NCBI RefSeq assembly: GCF_017472245.1
Contig: NZ_JAFUQR010000002.1
Coordinates: forward strand, 1 to 64,000
Length of the DNA: 64,000 nucleotides
DNA from: Chlamydia sp.
GTDB lineage: Bacteria > Chlamydiota > Chlamydiia > Chlamydiales > Chlamydiaceae
Direction of reading: 5' to 3'
The notes under the pieces were generated by a model. The model saw only the letters and a program-made list of their open reading frames with translations. It ran no database searches and was not told the DNA's origin. How positions within the stretch are numbered: position 1 is the first letter of the stretch; each line of letters opens with the position of its first letter. A program made the position numbers and the translations under genes. Shown piece after piece: positions 19,185 through 29,791 of the stretch.

Positions 19185-19325
19185 ATGTTTTTTATTCGTG
19201 CACGATTCATTGGCTTCCTAGATGTTCATGGTTATCTAGCAGCTAAAAAAGGACAACAAGTCATGCGGTCTGGATCGAGTATGTGGGTAGGAACCCGAGG
19301 GCCCATTTTTTATAAAGTGCTTTGA
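19185..19325 (+). CDS. ltuA: Late transcription unit protein LtuA
   Basis: 46-residue basic protein, starting MFFIRARFIGFLDVHGY. The length equals that of LtuA of C. trachomatis (CT377), a gene expressed late when reticulate bodies convert to elementary bodies. The biochemical role is not known. A promoter with TATAAT lies just upstream, and a U-tract terminator follows about 17 bases after the stop, so this is a monocistronic late transcript. The ribosome site is weak (a run of G at 19172-19177). Confidence 0.9.
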   Translation: MFFIRARFIGFLDVHGYLAAKKGQQVMRSGSSMWVGTRGPIFYKVL

Positions 19326-19341
19326 GTTTCTAGCCGACTGA

Positions 19342-19368
19342 AGTCCCTCTTTTGAAGGGCTTTTTTTT
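19342..19368 (+). terminator. ltuA terminator
   Basis: Short hairpin (AGTCCCT against AGGGCT with one bulged base, loop around CTTTTGA) followed by eight T, directly after ltuA. Confidence 0.75.
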
Positions 19369-19501
19369 ATGCCGAAATCTTTATTAAATAGAGAGACTTG
19401 ATTCTTTTGTTAGCCAAACGTATGTTGGGATCAGAATTGGTGTTTTGTGAACACTGCATTGAAAGAGTGTGCATTTGGAACGAGCAAAGGGAAGGAGGCT
19501 T

Positions 19502-20482
19502 ATGTTTTCTCGAGTGGTGAGCGTTGCAGTAACGGGGGGAACAGGGCAAATAGCTTACAGCTTTCTATTTGCTTTGGCTCATGGAGATGTTTTTGGTTCT
19601 GACACTGGGATAGATTTGCGTATATACGATGTTCCTGGTACTGAAAGGACTTTATCAGGGGTGCGTATGGAATTAGACGATGGTGCGTTTCCTCTGTTAC
19701 AGCGTGTGCAAGTAACTACATCATTGCATGATGCTTTTGATGGTATTGATACAGCTTTTCTTATTGGAGCTCTTCCTAGAGGCCCAGGAATGGAAAGAAG
19801 AGATCTTCTAAAGAAAAATGGAGAGATTTTCGCTACTCAAGGAAAGGCGTTGAATACAGTTGCTAAGCGGGATGCAAAGATTTTTGTGGTTGGCAATCCT
19901 GTTAATACTAACTGTTGGATAGCAATGCACCACGCGCCTAGATTGGCGAGAAAAAATTTTCATGCGATGTTGCGCTTGGATCAGAATCGTATGCATAGTA
20001 TGTTAGCGCATAGATCTGAAGTCCCTTTAGCTGCAGTATCTCGGGTTGTTGTTTGGGGGAATCATTCTGCAAAACAAGTACCGGATTTTACCCAAGCATT
20101 AATTTATGGACGTCCTATTTCAGAAACGATCACGGATCGTGATTGGCTAGAAAATATCATGATACCCTCTGTGCAAAATCGGGGAAGTGCTGTAATAGAA
20201 GCTAGAGGGAAGTCTTCTGCAGCTTCCGCAGCAAGGGCTTTAACAGAGGCTGCACGGTCTATATATCAGCCTAAAGAGGAAGAATGGTTTTCTTCTGGAG
20301 TGTGCTCGGATCATAATCCTTATGGATTACCTGAAGATGTGATTTTTGGGTTCCCCTGTCGCATGTTAGCAACTGGGGAGTATGAAATTATCCCAGGACT
20401 TCCCTGGGATACATTCATTCGTGGGAAGATACAAATTTCACTTGATGAGATCCTTCAGGAAAAAGCAAGTATTTCTTTATAA
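19502..20482 (+). CDS. mdh: Malate dehydrogenase
   Basis: 326 residues. Interconverts malate and oxaloacetate with NAD in the partial chlamydial TCA cycle. The NAD Rossmann motif is [14 protein letters not shown]. The catalytic and substrate motifs include [32 protein letters not shown] and [13 protein letters not shown]. It is the longer bacterial/cytosolic-type MDH. The ATG at 19502 has AAGGAGG at 19492-19498, and the frame open from a GTG at 19469 is not needed. As I recall C. trachomatis Mdh (CT376), the N-terminus differs (MFSRV instead of MVSQT). Confidence 0.95.
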   Translation: MFSRVVSVAVTGGTGQIAYSFLFALAHGDVFGSDTGIDLRIYDVPGTERTLSGVRMELDDGAFPLLQRVQVTTSLHDAFDGIDTAFLIGALPRGPGMERRDLLKKNGEIFATQGKALNTVAKRDAKIFVVGNPVNTNCWIAMHHAPRLARKNFHAMLRLDQNRMHSMLAHRSEVPLAAVSRVVVWGNHSAKQVPDFTQALIYGRPISETITDRDWLENIMIPSVQNRGSAVIEARGKSSAASAARALTEAARSIYQPKEEEWFSSGVCSDHNPYGLPEDVIFGFPCRMLATGEYEIIPGLPWDTFIRGKIQISLDEILQEKASISL

Positions 20483-20508
20483 AGGAACGGACATCTTGTC
20501 CTAACAGG

Positions 20509-21567
20509 CTAGATGGTAGCTTCTGGGGTATAAAGAAACTCTTTGGCTATGTATGCTGTGGAATCCCGCAGCAGGGCTTGCGCGAGCATGTCTCCTAAAA
20601 GTCCATGGTATAGAAGACCCTTAGATCCTAATCCTCCAAGATACCAGAGTTTTTCTTGGACCCGGCTGATTATAGGCAAATGGGTGGGGCTCGATGACCG
20701 CATACCTGCGTAGTAGTTGAGAACTTTAGCATCTTTGAGTCCATGGAAAAGAGCCAGAATAGGAGGCATAATTTCTTGATAAGCTACTTCAGCATCTGGA
20801 GTAGCATCTGGTTGGTTGTGCTCAAAAGTTGCTCCCAGTATGCATGTATTTCTCTCTGTATCAGCCACCATGTACTTAGGCCCGTTAATGCTAAACGGCG
20901 GCATGGGAATGTCCGCTGGCCAAGCAATTTCTACAAGTTGGCCCTTAACTTTCGATAGAGGAAGGTGTTTCAGTTCAGGGAGAAGATCTGCATTAGCTCC
21001 GGGAGTAACGATAATGTGATCATAAAACTCAGCAATGGCAGAAAGATCATCGATAAGTTCATCATAGTATTGTGTCCCTAGGCTAGCACAGGCATTCCAT
21101 AACCCATTGATGTACTTATCATTGTTAATTGTTACGCCATGTTTGACATAGAGAGCCCCAAGCCCTTCTGGAATTACGATCCCAGGAATCGTGATTTCGC
21201 AGCGAGCCTTATCCCACCATTCCGTCTCATTAGGAAATTCTTGTGCTCTTTGCATGAAAATTGCTGCTTGTTCTTGTGAAGCTGCTGGACGGAGGATACC
21301 ATTAGATGTAACAATGGGTTCTCCTATCGAAAGGCTGGCTTTGGTAATCAGAGCATGAGTTATAGTGATTCCGAGATCCGCTAGTGGTCGTTTAATCGCT
21401 TTTTTCCCTGTAAAACCATGGAGAAGACCAGAAGACAGTCCAGAAGCTCCACTTCCAATGGGTGTTGGGTCAAAGAGATCTACGCTAACTCTTCCCTGTG
21501 TATAAAGAAGAAGATGCCAGGTCACGGATAACCCTGCATATCCTGCTCCCAAAACCGCTATGTGCAT
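20509..21567 (-). CDS. FAD-dependent D-amino-acid dehydrogenase/oxidase-like protein (DAO family)
   Basis: 352 residues. The N-terminal FAD site is IAVLGAGYAGLSVTWHL. A later IIVTPGANADLLPEL segment and a C-terminal LWYLGGLGSKGLLYHGLLG segment fit the DAO family (glycine oxidase, DadA, ThiO, MnmC C-domain). The substrate cannot be told from sequence. It sits beyond aaxC on the same strand, after a hairpin at 21662-21686. The mdh 3' end converges on it 26 bases away. CT375 position. Confidence 0.8.
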   Translation of the reverse strand: MHIAVLGAGYAGLSVTWHLLLYTQGRVSVDLFDPTPIGSGASGLSSGLLHGFTGKKAIKRPLADLGITITHALITKASLSIGEPIVTSNGILRPAASQEQAAIFMQRAQEFPNETEWWDKARCEITIPGIVIPEGLGALYVKHGVTINNDKYINGLWNACASLGTQYYDELIDDLSAIAEFYDHIIVTPGANADLLPELKHLPLSKVKGQLVEIAWPADIPMPPFSINGPKYMVADTERNTCILGATFEHNQPDATPDAEVAYQEIMPPILALFHGLKDAKVLNYYAGMRSSSPTHLPIISRVQEKLWYLGGLGSKGLLYHGLLGDMLAQALLRDSTAYIAKEFLYTPEATI

Positions 21568-21661
21568 AAAGTACCTTAAGAACTGAAAAAGATTTTTTTA
21601 GAAATTTAATCTGGATTTACTTTTGAGGATAAGAGAAGAGTCTTTTAAAGAATAGAAAGAA

Positions 21662-21695
21662 CTGATTCTCCTCAGGGGAGAATCAGCTCTTTTTT
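21662..21695. terminator. Hairpin terminator between aaxC and the DAO-family gene
   Basis: A perfect 10-base-pair stem (CTGATTCTCC / GGAGAATCAG, 5-base loop). Six T follow on the plus strand. On the minus strand, the direction of both flanking genes, the stem is followed by TTCTTTCTATTCTTT, a weaker U-rich tail. It probably ends the aax transcript. Confidence 0.65.
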
Positions 21696-21736
21696 AAGGA
21701 ATTGAGAAGCTGAGATAGTGGTACTTAACACACTTT

Positions 21737-23206
21737 TTATAAGTGAATTTTACCTGCAGAAAATAGAATTATTGCCAGTAAAGCGATAAGAGCCATTACG
21801 GTCATTTTCATGATTTCTTTACGATTCAAGAAAATCTTTTCTTGTCCGTGTTTTAGACTCGAGTCTACGTAGAAAGGAATCCCTAAGGCAAGAAGAACAG
21901 CAACCATAAATAAATGTTGCAGCCCTCCAGCATAGATCAGCCATAAAGAGTATAAACTTCCCAGTAGGCCTGTGAATATCGCAACACGAGCTTTAATAGG
22001 AGCTCCTGTGGGATACTTTTTACCGAGACTGAGTTTAACAAGGAAAAGAGCACTAGTCAAATAAGCGGGAAGAACCATAACTCCTGTTATCTCTAACATT
22101 GTTTGCCAAGCATTAGAGGAGAAATACACCAGTAGCATGGTAATTTGCATCAATCCACTTGTGATAAATAGAGAGAATGAAGGCGATCGCTTATCATTTT
22201 CGATGGCAAAGCACGCTGGGAAGGTTCCATTTTTTGCCGCTGCGTAAGGGATTTCTGCTGCAAGGATAGTCCAAGATAACCAACTTGTTAGGACAGCAAC
22301 CAGAAGCCCTACATTCATAAGAACTTCTCCCCATTCCCCAACTAGAAAATTCAAGACGCCAGCAGTGGAAGGATCCGCAATTTTAGCAAGTTGATATTGG
22401 TATAAGGAACCAAAAGGAAGTAAAGAAAGAAGGACATAAATAAGTAAGCATCCTGAAAAGCCTAAAATGGTTGCTTTCCCTACAGAAGAAGGATTGGCAG
22501 CTCTACCTGATACGACTACAGCTCCCTCGATACCAATGAAAGCCCAAAGAGTAACTAACATCGTACTTTTGAGTTGGGAGCCAATAGGCCCTAAAAAGTG
22601 TTGTGGAGATTCTCCCCAAAAGTTTGTTTTGAATATCGAGATTTTAAAGAACAGTGCAGTAATAAGAATGAAAATAAGCAAAGAAGTTAATGTGAAAGCT
22701 TCACCAATGATATTAACGAAAGTCGCTTGACGGATTCCTTTTAGAACAATGTAATTGAATAACCAAATGAGTATAGATCCTAATAAAATAGACAAGAGTG
22801 TATTCCCTCCTGCAAAGTAGGGAGGAAAGAAATAGTTAAGAGCATCCATGGTAATCACGGCATACCCGACATTTCCAAAGATTTGGCAAAGCCAATATCC
22901 CCAAGCTATTGTAAATCCAATATAAGGACCAAATCCTTCTCTGCTATAAGTATAGATCCCTGCTTTTAAATCAGGGCGAACAAGCGAGAGTGTTTTGAAA
23001 GTGTTCGCAATAAAAAATATCCCCATGCCAGAGAGAATCCAAGCCAGGATAACAGCTCCTGCACTTGCGGAGGCTGCCATGTTTTGAGGAAGGCTGAAAA
23101 TACCTCCTCCGATCATAGAGCTGATCACGATTCCAGTGAGAGACAAGGTTCTTAAAACGTTTAAGGGAGCCGCTTTTTTCGTAGAGGATTGTTTTTTTAA
23201 AAACAT
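21737..23206 (-). CDS. aaxC: Arginine/agmatine antiporter
   Basis: 489-residue APC-superfamily transporter with about 12 membrane segments. The first is preceded by the family motif [18 protein letters not shown]. It exchanges external arginine for internal agmatine across the inner membrane. It is the third gene of the aaxA-aaxB-aaxC set, 15 bases after aaxB, with AAGGAGG six bases before the ATG. Chlamydial orthologues (CT374; C. pneumoniae AaxC) have been shown to do this exchange. Confidence 0.92.
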   Translation of the reverse strand: MFLKKQSSTKKAAPLNVLRTLSLTGIVISSMIGGGIFSLPQNMAASASAGAVILAWILSGMGIFFIANTFKTLSLVRPDLKAGIYTYSREGFGPYIGFTIAWGYWLCQIFGNVGYAVITMDALNYFFPPYFAGGNTLLSILLGSILIWLFNYIVLKGIRQATFVNIIGEAFTLTSLLIFILITALFFKISIFKTNFWGESPQHFLGPIGSQLKSTMLVTLWAFIGIEGAVVVSGRAANPSSVGKATILGFSGCLLIYVLLSLLPFGSLYQYQLAKIADPSTAGVLNFLVGEWGEVLMNVGLLVAVLTSWLSWTILAAEIPYAAAKNGTFPACFAIENDKRSPSFSLFITSGLMQITMLLVYFSSNAWQTMLEITGVMVLPAYLTSALFLVKLSLGKKYPTGAPIKARVAIFTGLLGSLYSLWLIYAGGLQHLFMVAVLLALGIPFYVDSSLKHGQEKIFLNRKEIMKMTVMALIALLAIILFSAGKIHL

Positions 23207-23221
23207 GGCAAACCTCCTTTT

Positions 23222-23809
23222 TTATTGAATAACAGCAGGAGCTGCATTTTCAAAATTTAGAAACCCAAGAGCAGTTAGGCAAAACCCGAATTTCTGTGTG
23301 ATATTGATATAGTTATGGAAATACTGAAATTCACTATGTTTGCTTACTGAGCGAAGATCTAATTCATGTTGAAGAGATTTTTTTAACCACATTTGGGCAT
23401 GGGATTCAGCAATGTCATCATCAATCCAGGTTGGGAAAAACTCAACGTATTCAGCTGCCCAGCCTCCTATAAGTTCTCCATTTTTGTCTTTGCCCCAACA
23501 AATACCTATACCCGTTGCTATCGCTTGGGTTCCACTAGCAACAGCTGCTCCCTTCCCCGCCATAATAACTTCCAATACAGATCCATGTTTGAAAAATTTT
23601 GTGCATTGATCGACAGGTAGGATATTTCCAAATAACTCCTTAGGCAAAACGGAGGTGTAGGGAACGATATTGAAATTCTCTATTTTTGCTTCTAGTAAAG
23701 CAGAATCATAACAAAAGGTTTCAAAAGGTTGAGGAGGCATGCCGTCATTAGATTCACCAACGCCTCCTGTATGAAAAGCTAATGTAGGGTAACGAGTTCC
23801 GTAAGGCAT
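23222..23809 (-). CDS. aaxB: Pyruvoyl-dependent arginine decarboxylase, apparently intact
   Basis: 195 residues. Makes agmatine from arginine after autocleavage at Thr52-Ser53, visible as VPYTSVLP, which yields the pyruvoyl cofactor on the alpha subunit. The start at 23809 has AAGGAGG four bases upstream; the longer ORF from 23833 would begin inside that ribosome site. Gly115 and Trp128, mutated (G115R or a stop at 128) in C. trachomatis strains where the enzyme is dead, are both intact here. That implies a working acid-resistance or arginine-depleting system and argues against C. trachomatis. Confidence 0.93.
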   Translation of the reverse strand: MPYGTRYPTLAFHTGGVGESNDGMPPQPFETFCYDSALLEAKIENFNIVPYTSVLPKELFGNILPVDQCTKFFKHGSVLEVIMAGKGAAVASGTQAIATGIGICWGKDKNGELIGGWAAEYVEFFPTWIDDDIAESHAQMWLKKSLQHELDLRSVSKHSEFQYFHNYINITQKFGFCLTALGFLNFENAAPAVIQ

Positions 23810-23875
23810 AGGGCCTCCTTTTTTATTGTTCAAATGATTTTCAACCGTAAGAGCGCTTTCCCTTCAAACAAATTG

Positions 23876-25303
23876 TTAGATAGCTAAATTGGCGCGAACA
23901 CTATAAACTTGAGCAGACTGTTTGCTTGGGCGAAGGGCTGGATAGAGATAAAGTTGGAAATCTGGGGAGAAAGAAAGGTAGGGGCCGCAGCCGATAGTAG
24001 CGAATCCTTCGATTACAGTTTCGTATTTTCTTTGAGCGCTTGAAGCTGCAGAAGGATTTACGTTATTAAACGCGCAAGCAATTCCAAGTAAATCTTGCGG
24101 GTTACGGTCAAATAAATTTGCAGAAACTACACCAAAAGAGTAAGTTCTGTTAATAGGGAATGCCTGTCCTGTAGCACCGCCATATCTTCCAAATACATAA
24201 AATTTAGGAGAAATATACTGACTAGCATTCACAGACCATCCGGTTGTCTGAAACAGCTGTTCTGGCACTTTTCTGGTTGAGTAAAGGAGAATGGAGTACT
24301 GACCGGATCCTAAGCGACAATTTGGAGCCCATGATGCGTAGCCGTAGAAGTTGTATTTATTTTTTGTTAGATTATTCCATTTGATAGAAGAGCCAGAGAT
24401 GTTGTAAGCATCTTGAAATCCTACTTGAAGGCAAGTACTTTCTGTTGGAGTTATTTGTAGATAAGCTCCGAGACTTCCAGAAGAATAGGTAGCTGTTGGA
24501 TTTTGTGATAACGCGTAACTAATAAAACCTTGTTGTTGATCATTATTGTATAGCGTTCCGTCTACGGAATAGAGAGAGTATTGACCAATTGTTAAATTTA
24601 CTTTTTCACCAGGGAATGTTTGAGAAAAAGTAAATTGAGAGAAAGTGTTTTGGCGAGAGGGGTAATCGTTTATGCTTCCAGCAAGCATGATGGCATTGCC
24701 TGCAAGAGCTGCATTCCCTTCCCAATAGCGAACCAGAGTATAAGATATCTGAAAAACTCCTGTTCCATACGAAGAGTCATACACAGTGATAGACGCTGAT
24801 GGATTGAAACAAGTTTGCCAGCAGGGAGGGTCAGCTTCCAGAGGAGTCTGCCGTGTGCCATATCCAGGGTCGCGGATGGTAAGAGTTTTCAATTGGGAGA
24901 TTCTAGGATTGAACCATTGAGGGAGAATGGACCAATCTAATGCAATTTGTGTTCCGGCTACGTTTTTTAATTCTTGTTTAATATTTCTAATAGAAAACCC
25001 ATTCGAGCAGGGGTTTGCTTTGATTAGGTCACAGATGGGAGATAGAAGACCTCGTTGCTTAGATAAGGAGATAGGCTTGTCGCTATAAGAATAGGGAGTG
25101 TAATTCTCCTCTTCCGAAGGTTTTTGAGTGGGCTTTTGAGTAGGTAAATCTTTCTTATGGAGATGTCTGTGTAGCTTATTATCGTAGCGATGATAGTGGC
25201 GATGAGCGGCTTGTACTGCGTTCGTAAACGAAAGAGAAATCAGGGTAGTTAGTAAAACCGAGCGAAAAAACACAAAAACCTCAAAGGAAACTTTTCTATG
25301 CAT
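23876..25303 (-). CDS. aaxA: Arginine-permissive outer-membrane porin with His-rich N-terminus
   Basis: 475 residues. The signal peptide (about 1-32) ends in AVQA. Right after it is a His-rich stretch (AHRHYHRYDNKLHRHLHKK). The rest is an OprB-like porin whose last strand ends YSVRANLAI. The orthologue in C. pneumoniae raises arginine entry through the outer membrane and works with AaxB and AaxC. Position CT372. The gene is followed closely by aaxB on the same strand. Confidence 0.9.
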   Translation of the reverse strand: MHRKVSFEVFVFFRSVLLTTLISLSFTNAVQAAHRHYHRYDNKLHRHLHKKDLPTQKPTQKPSEEENYTPYSYSDKPISLSKQRGLLSPICDLIKANPCSNGFSIRNIKQELKNVAGTQIALDWSILPQWFNPRISQLKTLTIRDPGYGTRQTPLEADPPCWQTCFNPSASITVYDSSYGTGVFQISYTLVRYWEGNAALAGNAIMLAGSINDYPSRQNTFSQFTFSQTFPGEKVNLTIGQYSLYSVDGTLYNNDQQQGFISYALSQNPTATYSSGSLGAYLQITPTESTCLQVGFQDAYNISGSSIKWNNLTKNKYNFYGYASWAPNCRLGSGQYSILLYSTRKVPEQLFQTTGWSVNASQYISPKFYVFGRYGGATGQAFPINRTYSFGVVSANLFDRNPQDLLGIACAFNNVNPSAASSAQRKYETVIEGFATIGCGPYLSFSPDFQLYLYPALRPSKQSAQVYSVRANLAI

Positions 25304-25358
25304 GTAGTAAAAAAAAGATTTTTTTTGCCAGAGTTTAATTTCTTCTTTAATTAGTCAT

Positions 25359-26156
25359 TTATTTATCCAATCGATGACGGGATAGAAGAGCTGCAGCCTC
25401 ATTGCTTATTAGTTTTTGTCGGTATAAGTATTGGATTTTGGCAATATCAGGAAGGTAGACAGGAGGGAGATACTGAGAAGCTGTGTAAACGACACCTAAA
25501 TAGGAGATCTTTTTGTGTTTACAAATTTCGCCAATGCGCAAAACATTGTATTTTTCATTATCAATATAAATAATTTTTTCTGGCAAAGAGGTTTGTGCAT
25601 CTAGAAAGTACTGTAGGCCCGGTCCTTTACGAATTTCCGCCCCAAAGAGAACTCCTTTTGTGAAACTGATCATGGATGGAAGCTTTGTATCGGGCAGATT
25701 TGATTTCTCAAAGGAGAGATTTATGGATGCAAGTTGGTTAAAAGTTATTTCTTGAGCACAAAATTTTCGTTCTGAATAGGCAAAGACAATCTTGTTTTGA
25801 TGTTGAACCTTGTTAATCAATAAAGGAATGGCCGTTTCTATCTGTTTGATAGAACCTTGGTGCTGAATCGCTAACCACTCAGGATAAAGAGCTTCCCAGG
25901 CTTCTTGTTCTGAAGTCCCTAAGGCGCGCATTCCTTGTATGGAGCGTTCAAACCAGGTAGAATGACTAAGTGCCTCTGCTCCTTGAAATAGAACATCATC
26001 AATATCAAATATTAACCAATAGTTCGTGTCATCATAAAGGATATCCGAAGCAATTTCATGAATCGTTTTAACGGTTACAATGCGTTGAGAAGCCTCAGAG
26101 ATCCAGGGAGACAGCAAGACAACAAAAAAGAACAAAAAACGCATAAAGCCTCTCAA
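25359..26156 (-). CDS. Exported DUF2608/HAD-like protein
   Basis: 265 residues with an N-terminal signal peptide (MRGFMRFLFFFVVLLS, cleaved near SEA-SQ). A HAD-like motif I is present as WLIFDIDDVLF. KIIYIDNEKYNVL, where an acidic DN pair could be motif IV, and an intervening Lys in KGVLFGAEIRKGPG match DUF2608, a family abundant in chlamydiae and Legionella-type bacteria. A periplasmic phosphatase-like activity is possible but untested. It lies between aroDE and aaxA on the same strand. CT371 position. Confidence 0.8.
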   Translation of the reverse strand: MRGFMRFLFFFVVLLSPWISEASQRIVTVKTIHEIASDILYDDTNYWLIFDIDDVLFQGAEALSHSTWFERSIQGMRALGTSEQEAWEALYPEWLAIQHQGSIKQIETAIPLLINKVQHQNKIVFAYSERKFCAQEITFNQLASINLSFEKSNLPDTKLPSMISFTKGVLFGAEIRKGPGLQYFLDAQTSLPEKIIYIDNEKYNVLRIGEICKHKKISYLGVVYTASQYLPPVYLPDIAKIQYLYRQKLISNEAAALLSRHRLDK

Positions 26157-26185
26157 AAACGAAAAGTAAGATAAAAAAAATTTTT

Positions 26186-27619
26186 TTATGAAGCGATGGA
26201 AAAAAGAGAGGCTAAGACAGCAGCTCTGCGAGAGAAAGTTTTTTCTAAATGACTAAATGCAAGATCTGGGAACCATAGGCGAAATTGTAAAAAAGCCTGT
26301 TCCGAAAACATTTCATGTCCATGAATGATAGTACAACCTTGAGATCGAGCATACTCTGTGAACATATTGTATTTAGGAATTGTATTGATATCTACAATAC
26401 AAGGAGCCAGAGCTAAGGGGATTTTGGAGTGTGGGGGGAGACAATTTATAATAAGAGAGACGGAATGAAGAGGGAGGCCCTCTAGGTTAAAAGCCGTTGC
26501 TTGATATCGAGAAGCAATGGCTTCAGCATGAGTTTTAGTACGATTAAAAATGAGAAGTTCACAGTTAGCTTTGCTTAATCGAGCTGCTATAGATTGAGCG
26601 GCTCCTCCTGCGCCCAAAATAGCTACGCGTTGATGATGTAAAGGAATGTTATACCGAGTCAAGACCGTGAAAAGTCCCTCTCCATCGGTGTCGTGACCTG
26701 TAATTTCTCCGTTGTGGATCACCAGCGTATTACAAGAACCCGATACTTGTACAGATGGAGCTTGTTTGTCAAGAAATGGTAAAACAGCTGTTTTTAAAGG
26801 AGAGGTCACACTTATCCCCAAGAAGGGGCAGGCTCGGATAGTAGAGAAAAATTTGGGAAGTTCTTGAGGAGATAGCGGAAGTTTAATGTAAGGGTAAGGA
26901 ATTCCAAGTTTTTGGAAAAAAGGATTATGAGTAAGGTGTCCAATACTACGTGAAGTGTCTCCAATCAGACCGCAAATACGCGATTGTGGAGAAAGGTTCT
27001 TGTAATTGTAAAAGTAATGGTGTTTAAGAGAAAGTTGTCCAGGGGACACAGGAGAAGAACCTGTGTTCATTGTATAGGTAAAAGGATTTTGCAAGATAGG
27101 AGATAATATACGTGAGGAGCGGCCTATTTCTCCTAAACAAAGAAGCGTTACATTCTTAGGAAGAAAACGTTTTTGGAGACAGGTATTGAGTACATCAGAA
27201 GTTGAGGATGGGGAAACAGCAAGCTTATAATAATCCACTAATGAAGATTTCATTCCTGTGTATAGTTGTAGAAGATCACTGTGTTCGCTTGTATGCAAAG
27301 AGCGAATAATTTTGATGTCTGGATAAAGTTGGCGAATACGTGAGATACCTTCCTCTGGGAAGGCAATATCTACATCCAAATAGTTAGGATTCAGTTTAGC
27401 CAATGATAGCATTTTGTTTATCCAAGCTACTTGGGAATATGTTTCGTTTTTCCATGTGAGAATAGAGATAGGGGCAAGGGAGATAAGCTTCTTTAGTTTT
27501 AAATCAGATACAGAAAGAAGATCAGCACGCATCTCGAAACAACAACTTTCTTTCAAAGATCGTAGTAGTTGATGTTTAGCCTCAAGGAAAGAAGGTCCCT
27601 TAATGATTGTACATAGCAT
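26186..27619 (-). CDS. aroDE: Bifunctional 3-dehydroquinate dehydratase / shikimate dehydrogenase
   Basis: 477 residues joining two shikimate enzymes. Residues 1 to about 215 are a type I dehydroquinase, with the Schiff-base lysine in LVDYYKLAV. From about residue 220 is an AroE domain: GDTSRSIGHLTHNPFFQ, the substrate lysine in SVTSPLKTAVLPF, DTDGEGL and the NADP motif LGAGGAAQSIAARL. The fusion is known from plants and chlamydiae. Its start overlaps the aroB end by 20 bases. CT370 position. Confidence 0.95.
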   Translation of the reverse strand: MLCTIIKGPSFLEAKHQLLRSLKESCCFEMRADLLSVSDLKLKKLISLAPISILTWKNETYSQVAWINKMLSLAKLNPNYLDVDIAFPEEGISRIRQLYPDIKIIRSLHTSEHSDLLQLYTGMKSSLVDYYKLAVSPSSTSDVLNTCLQKRFLPKNVTLLCLGEIGRSSRILSPILQNPFTYTMNTGSSPVSPGQLSLKHHYFYNYKNLSPQSRICGLIGDTSRSIGHLTHNPFFQKLGIPYPYIKLPLSPQELPKFFSTIRACPFLGISVTSPLKTAVLPFLDKQAPSVQVSGSCNTLVIHNGEITGHDTDGEGLFTVLTRYNIPLHHQRVAILGAGGAAQSIAARLSKANCELLIFNRTKTHAEAIASRYQATAFNLEGLPLHSVSLIINCLPPHSKIPLALAPCIVDINTIPKYNMFTEYARSQGCTIIHGHEMFSEQAFLQFRLWFPDLAFSHLEKTFSRRAAVLASLFSIAS

Positions 27620-28721
27620 GGAATTCCTCTTCTAGTAACTGAGTAAGAATGTGCTTCGATATGGGTTGACAGAATCGTCCACCGAAAGACGCTGCCTGAC
27701 CAATTTCTTCTATCATAACAAACGAAGGTAGGAGAGGATTTTGGTTTTTTTTATCATAGGTAAGAGCAGTAAGAATATGGGTATGACTATAAGAAGGGAC
27801 TTGAGGAAGAGCGTAAAGTTCTTTCAAGGAAGTAGGGAGATGATATCGCTGAAGATCCTTAACTAAAGAATGCAGAATATTTGTGTTGCGAGCGATACCT
27901 AAAAGAAGAGAGAGCTTAGTTTCCAAAACCATTCCCACGCTTATAGCAAATCCATGAGAAATTTTTTCTGCGAATAGCATCTCTAAAGCATGTCCTAGCG
28001 TATGGCCAAAGTTGAGTATTTGACGTATTGTATAGTCCTTGAAGTCCTTTTTTACTACGGAGGCTTTACAAAAACAGTTCTGTTTAATGAGGAGAGATAA
28101 GTGGTCTAAAGTATTTAAGGAAGCAGGATTCTGAATCAAAGGTAGGATAGAAGGATCTACAATATAGGCGTGTTTTATACATTCCGCCATGCCATGGTAA
28201 AATTCTTGCTTAGGAAGGGTACGTAGTATTTCAGGGCAAATCCAAACATCTTTAGGTAAATAAAAAGAACCAATACGATTTTTAACATGGTCCAAGTTAA
28301 TACCATTTTTCCCTCCAATACTCGCATCAATCATAGCAACTAGGGTCGTGGGAATGGAAATGAATGGCATACCTCGACAGTAAGTCGCTGCAACAAATCC
28401 TGCAATATCCAAAATGACGCCTCCTCCAACACCAATAAGAGTTGCTTGTCTAGGAATAGCAAGATCTGTCAGCTGTTTGTGCAAAGACAGGAAGGTTTCT
28501 CCTGTTTTTGCTTTTTCTCCTTCAGGGATTACAAGGAGCTGAACAGAAAATCCTAGAGAGCGCGCTGTTTTCAGTAAAGGAGGTAGGAAAAGTGTTTTTA
28601 GTTGAGAATTGGTCACAAAAACAAGAGGGAAGTCTTTGGATAGCACAGCAAATAACTGTGGGTTACATAGCGAATCTACCAAATGAATATTGTGTGGAGT
28701 ATCCGTGATGAGCTCTATCAT
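27600..28721 (-). CDS. aroB: 3-dehydroquinate synthase
   Basis: 373 residues. Closes DAHP to 3-dehydroquinate using NAD and a divalent metal. Motifs: [52 protein letters not shown] and the metal ligands in [10 protein letters not shown] and [12 protein letters not shown]. The ATG at 28721 overlaps the aroC stop as ATGA, so it is preferred to the ATG four codons upstream (28733). CT369 position. Confidence 0.95.
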   Translation of the reverse strand: MIELITDTPHNIHLVDSLCNPQLFAVLSKDFPLVFVTNSQLKTLFLPPLLKTARSLGFSVQLLVIPEGEKAKTGETFLSLHKQLTDLAIPRQATLIGVGGGVILDIAGFVAATYCRGMPFISIPTTLVAMIDASIGGKNGINLDHVKNRIGSFYLPKDVWICPEILRTLPKQEFYHGMAECIKHAYIVDPSILPLIQNPASLNTLDHLSLLIKQNCFCKASVVKKDFKDYTIRQILNFGHTLGHALEMLFAEKISHGFAISVGMVLETKLSLLLGIARNTNILHSLVKDLQRYHLPTSLKELYALPQVPSYSHTHILTALTYDKKNQNPLLPSFVMIEEIGQAASFGGRFCQPISKHILTQLLEEEFHAMYNH

Positions 28722-29791
28722 AATTTGGCACACCGGTTTTGAAGAAGCAGGTCTACTAAAGTTAAATCAAGCATAGCTTCGACAACTGCGACTGCACGGA
28801 TAGCAACACAGGGATCGTGACGTCCATCTCGAGGTGTCTGATATATTACAGGGGTTCCTTTTTTTGAGATTGTAGGACAGGGTTTTTTTATGGATGATGT
28901 GGGTTTGAAGGCAACTCGTCCCTCTAAAGGCTGACCAATGCTAATGCCCCCTAAAGTACCCCCACAATGATTGGTTTGTAAAGATACTCCTGCCTCTGTA
29001 GTAACAAATGAGTCTAAATAAGAGGAGCCGGCCATCTGTGCTGAATTGAATCCTTCCCCTATCTCAAATCCTTTAGCTGCTGGGATGCTCATCATACCTG
29101 CTGCCAGGAGTGCGGGCAGTTTACCAAACACAGGTTCTCCCAGGCCAATAGGTAAAGGGGAAGTAACAAAGGAGACAATCCCCCCGAAAGAATCCTCAGA
29201 ATTATGGAGGAGTAGATGATGAATATCGTCATGAGGAATAGTAGTATAAAAAGGGGAGCTGTGTACTTTTTCAATTAGAGACGGAGTAAGTTTAGGATAA
29301 GTTTTATTCTCTATAGTTCCTATCCCAGAAAGGAATGCAAGTGTTTCAATCCCTTGAGATAGAAGAATTTTTTTAGCAACGACACTAGCAGCAACACGAG
29401 CAGCTGTTTCTCTAGCGGAAGAGCGTCCTCCTCCACGATGATCTACAAATCCATATTTCCCTTCATAGGCATACTGTGCGTGTCCTGGGCGATAACAATG
29501 GTTCAATTGTTCATAAGAATCACTGGAAACATCTTCATTGCGAATAAGAAGAGAGATAGGAGTTCCTGTTGTCTTATGTTGGTAGACACCGGATAAAATT
29601 GTTACTGAGTCTGGTTCTTGGCGAGGAGAAGTATAAAGTTGTCCAGGTTTTCTTCTCTTCATAGCAGGAAGAAAGTCTTCTGATGTTAAAGGAAGCCCTG
29701 AAGGACAGCCATCGATAACAACTCCGATAGCAGGACCATGAGACTCTCCCCAGGTAGTGATAGAAAATATGGAGCCATAACAGTTATGCAT
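28718..29791 (-). CDS. aroC: Chorismate synthase
   Basis: 357 residues, last enzyme of the pathway, FMN-dependent. The N-terminal signature [20 protein letters not shown] is followed by [32 protein letters not shown] and the C-terminal [20 protein letters not shown]. Overlaps aroL by eight bases and aroB by four. CT368 position. Confidence 0.95.
   Translation of the reverse strand: MHNCYGSIFSITTWGESHGPAIGVVIDGCPSGLPLTSEDFLPAMKRRKPGQLYTSPRQEPDSVTILSGVYQHKTTGTPISLLIRNEDVSSDSYEQLNHCYRPGHAQYAYEGKYGFVDHRGGGRSSARETAARVAASVVAKKILLSQGIETLAFLSGIGTIENKTYPKLTPSLIEKVHSSPFYTTIPHDDIHHLLLHNSEDSFGGIVSFVTSPLPIGLGEPVFGKLPALLAAGMMSIPAAKGFEIGEGFNSAQMAGSSYLDSFVTTEAGVSLQTNHCGGTLGGISIGQPLEGRVAFKPTSSIKKPCPTISKKGTPVIYQTPRDGRHDPCVAIRAVAVVEAMLDLTLVDLLLQNRCAKL

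Noticed and set aside
20485-20505. Small hairpin between mdh and the DAO-family gene
   Set aside because: Only five base pairs and no T tract; not enough to call a terminator.
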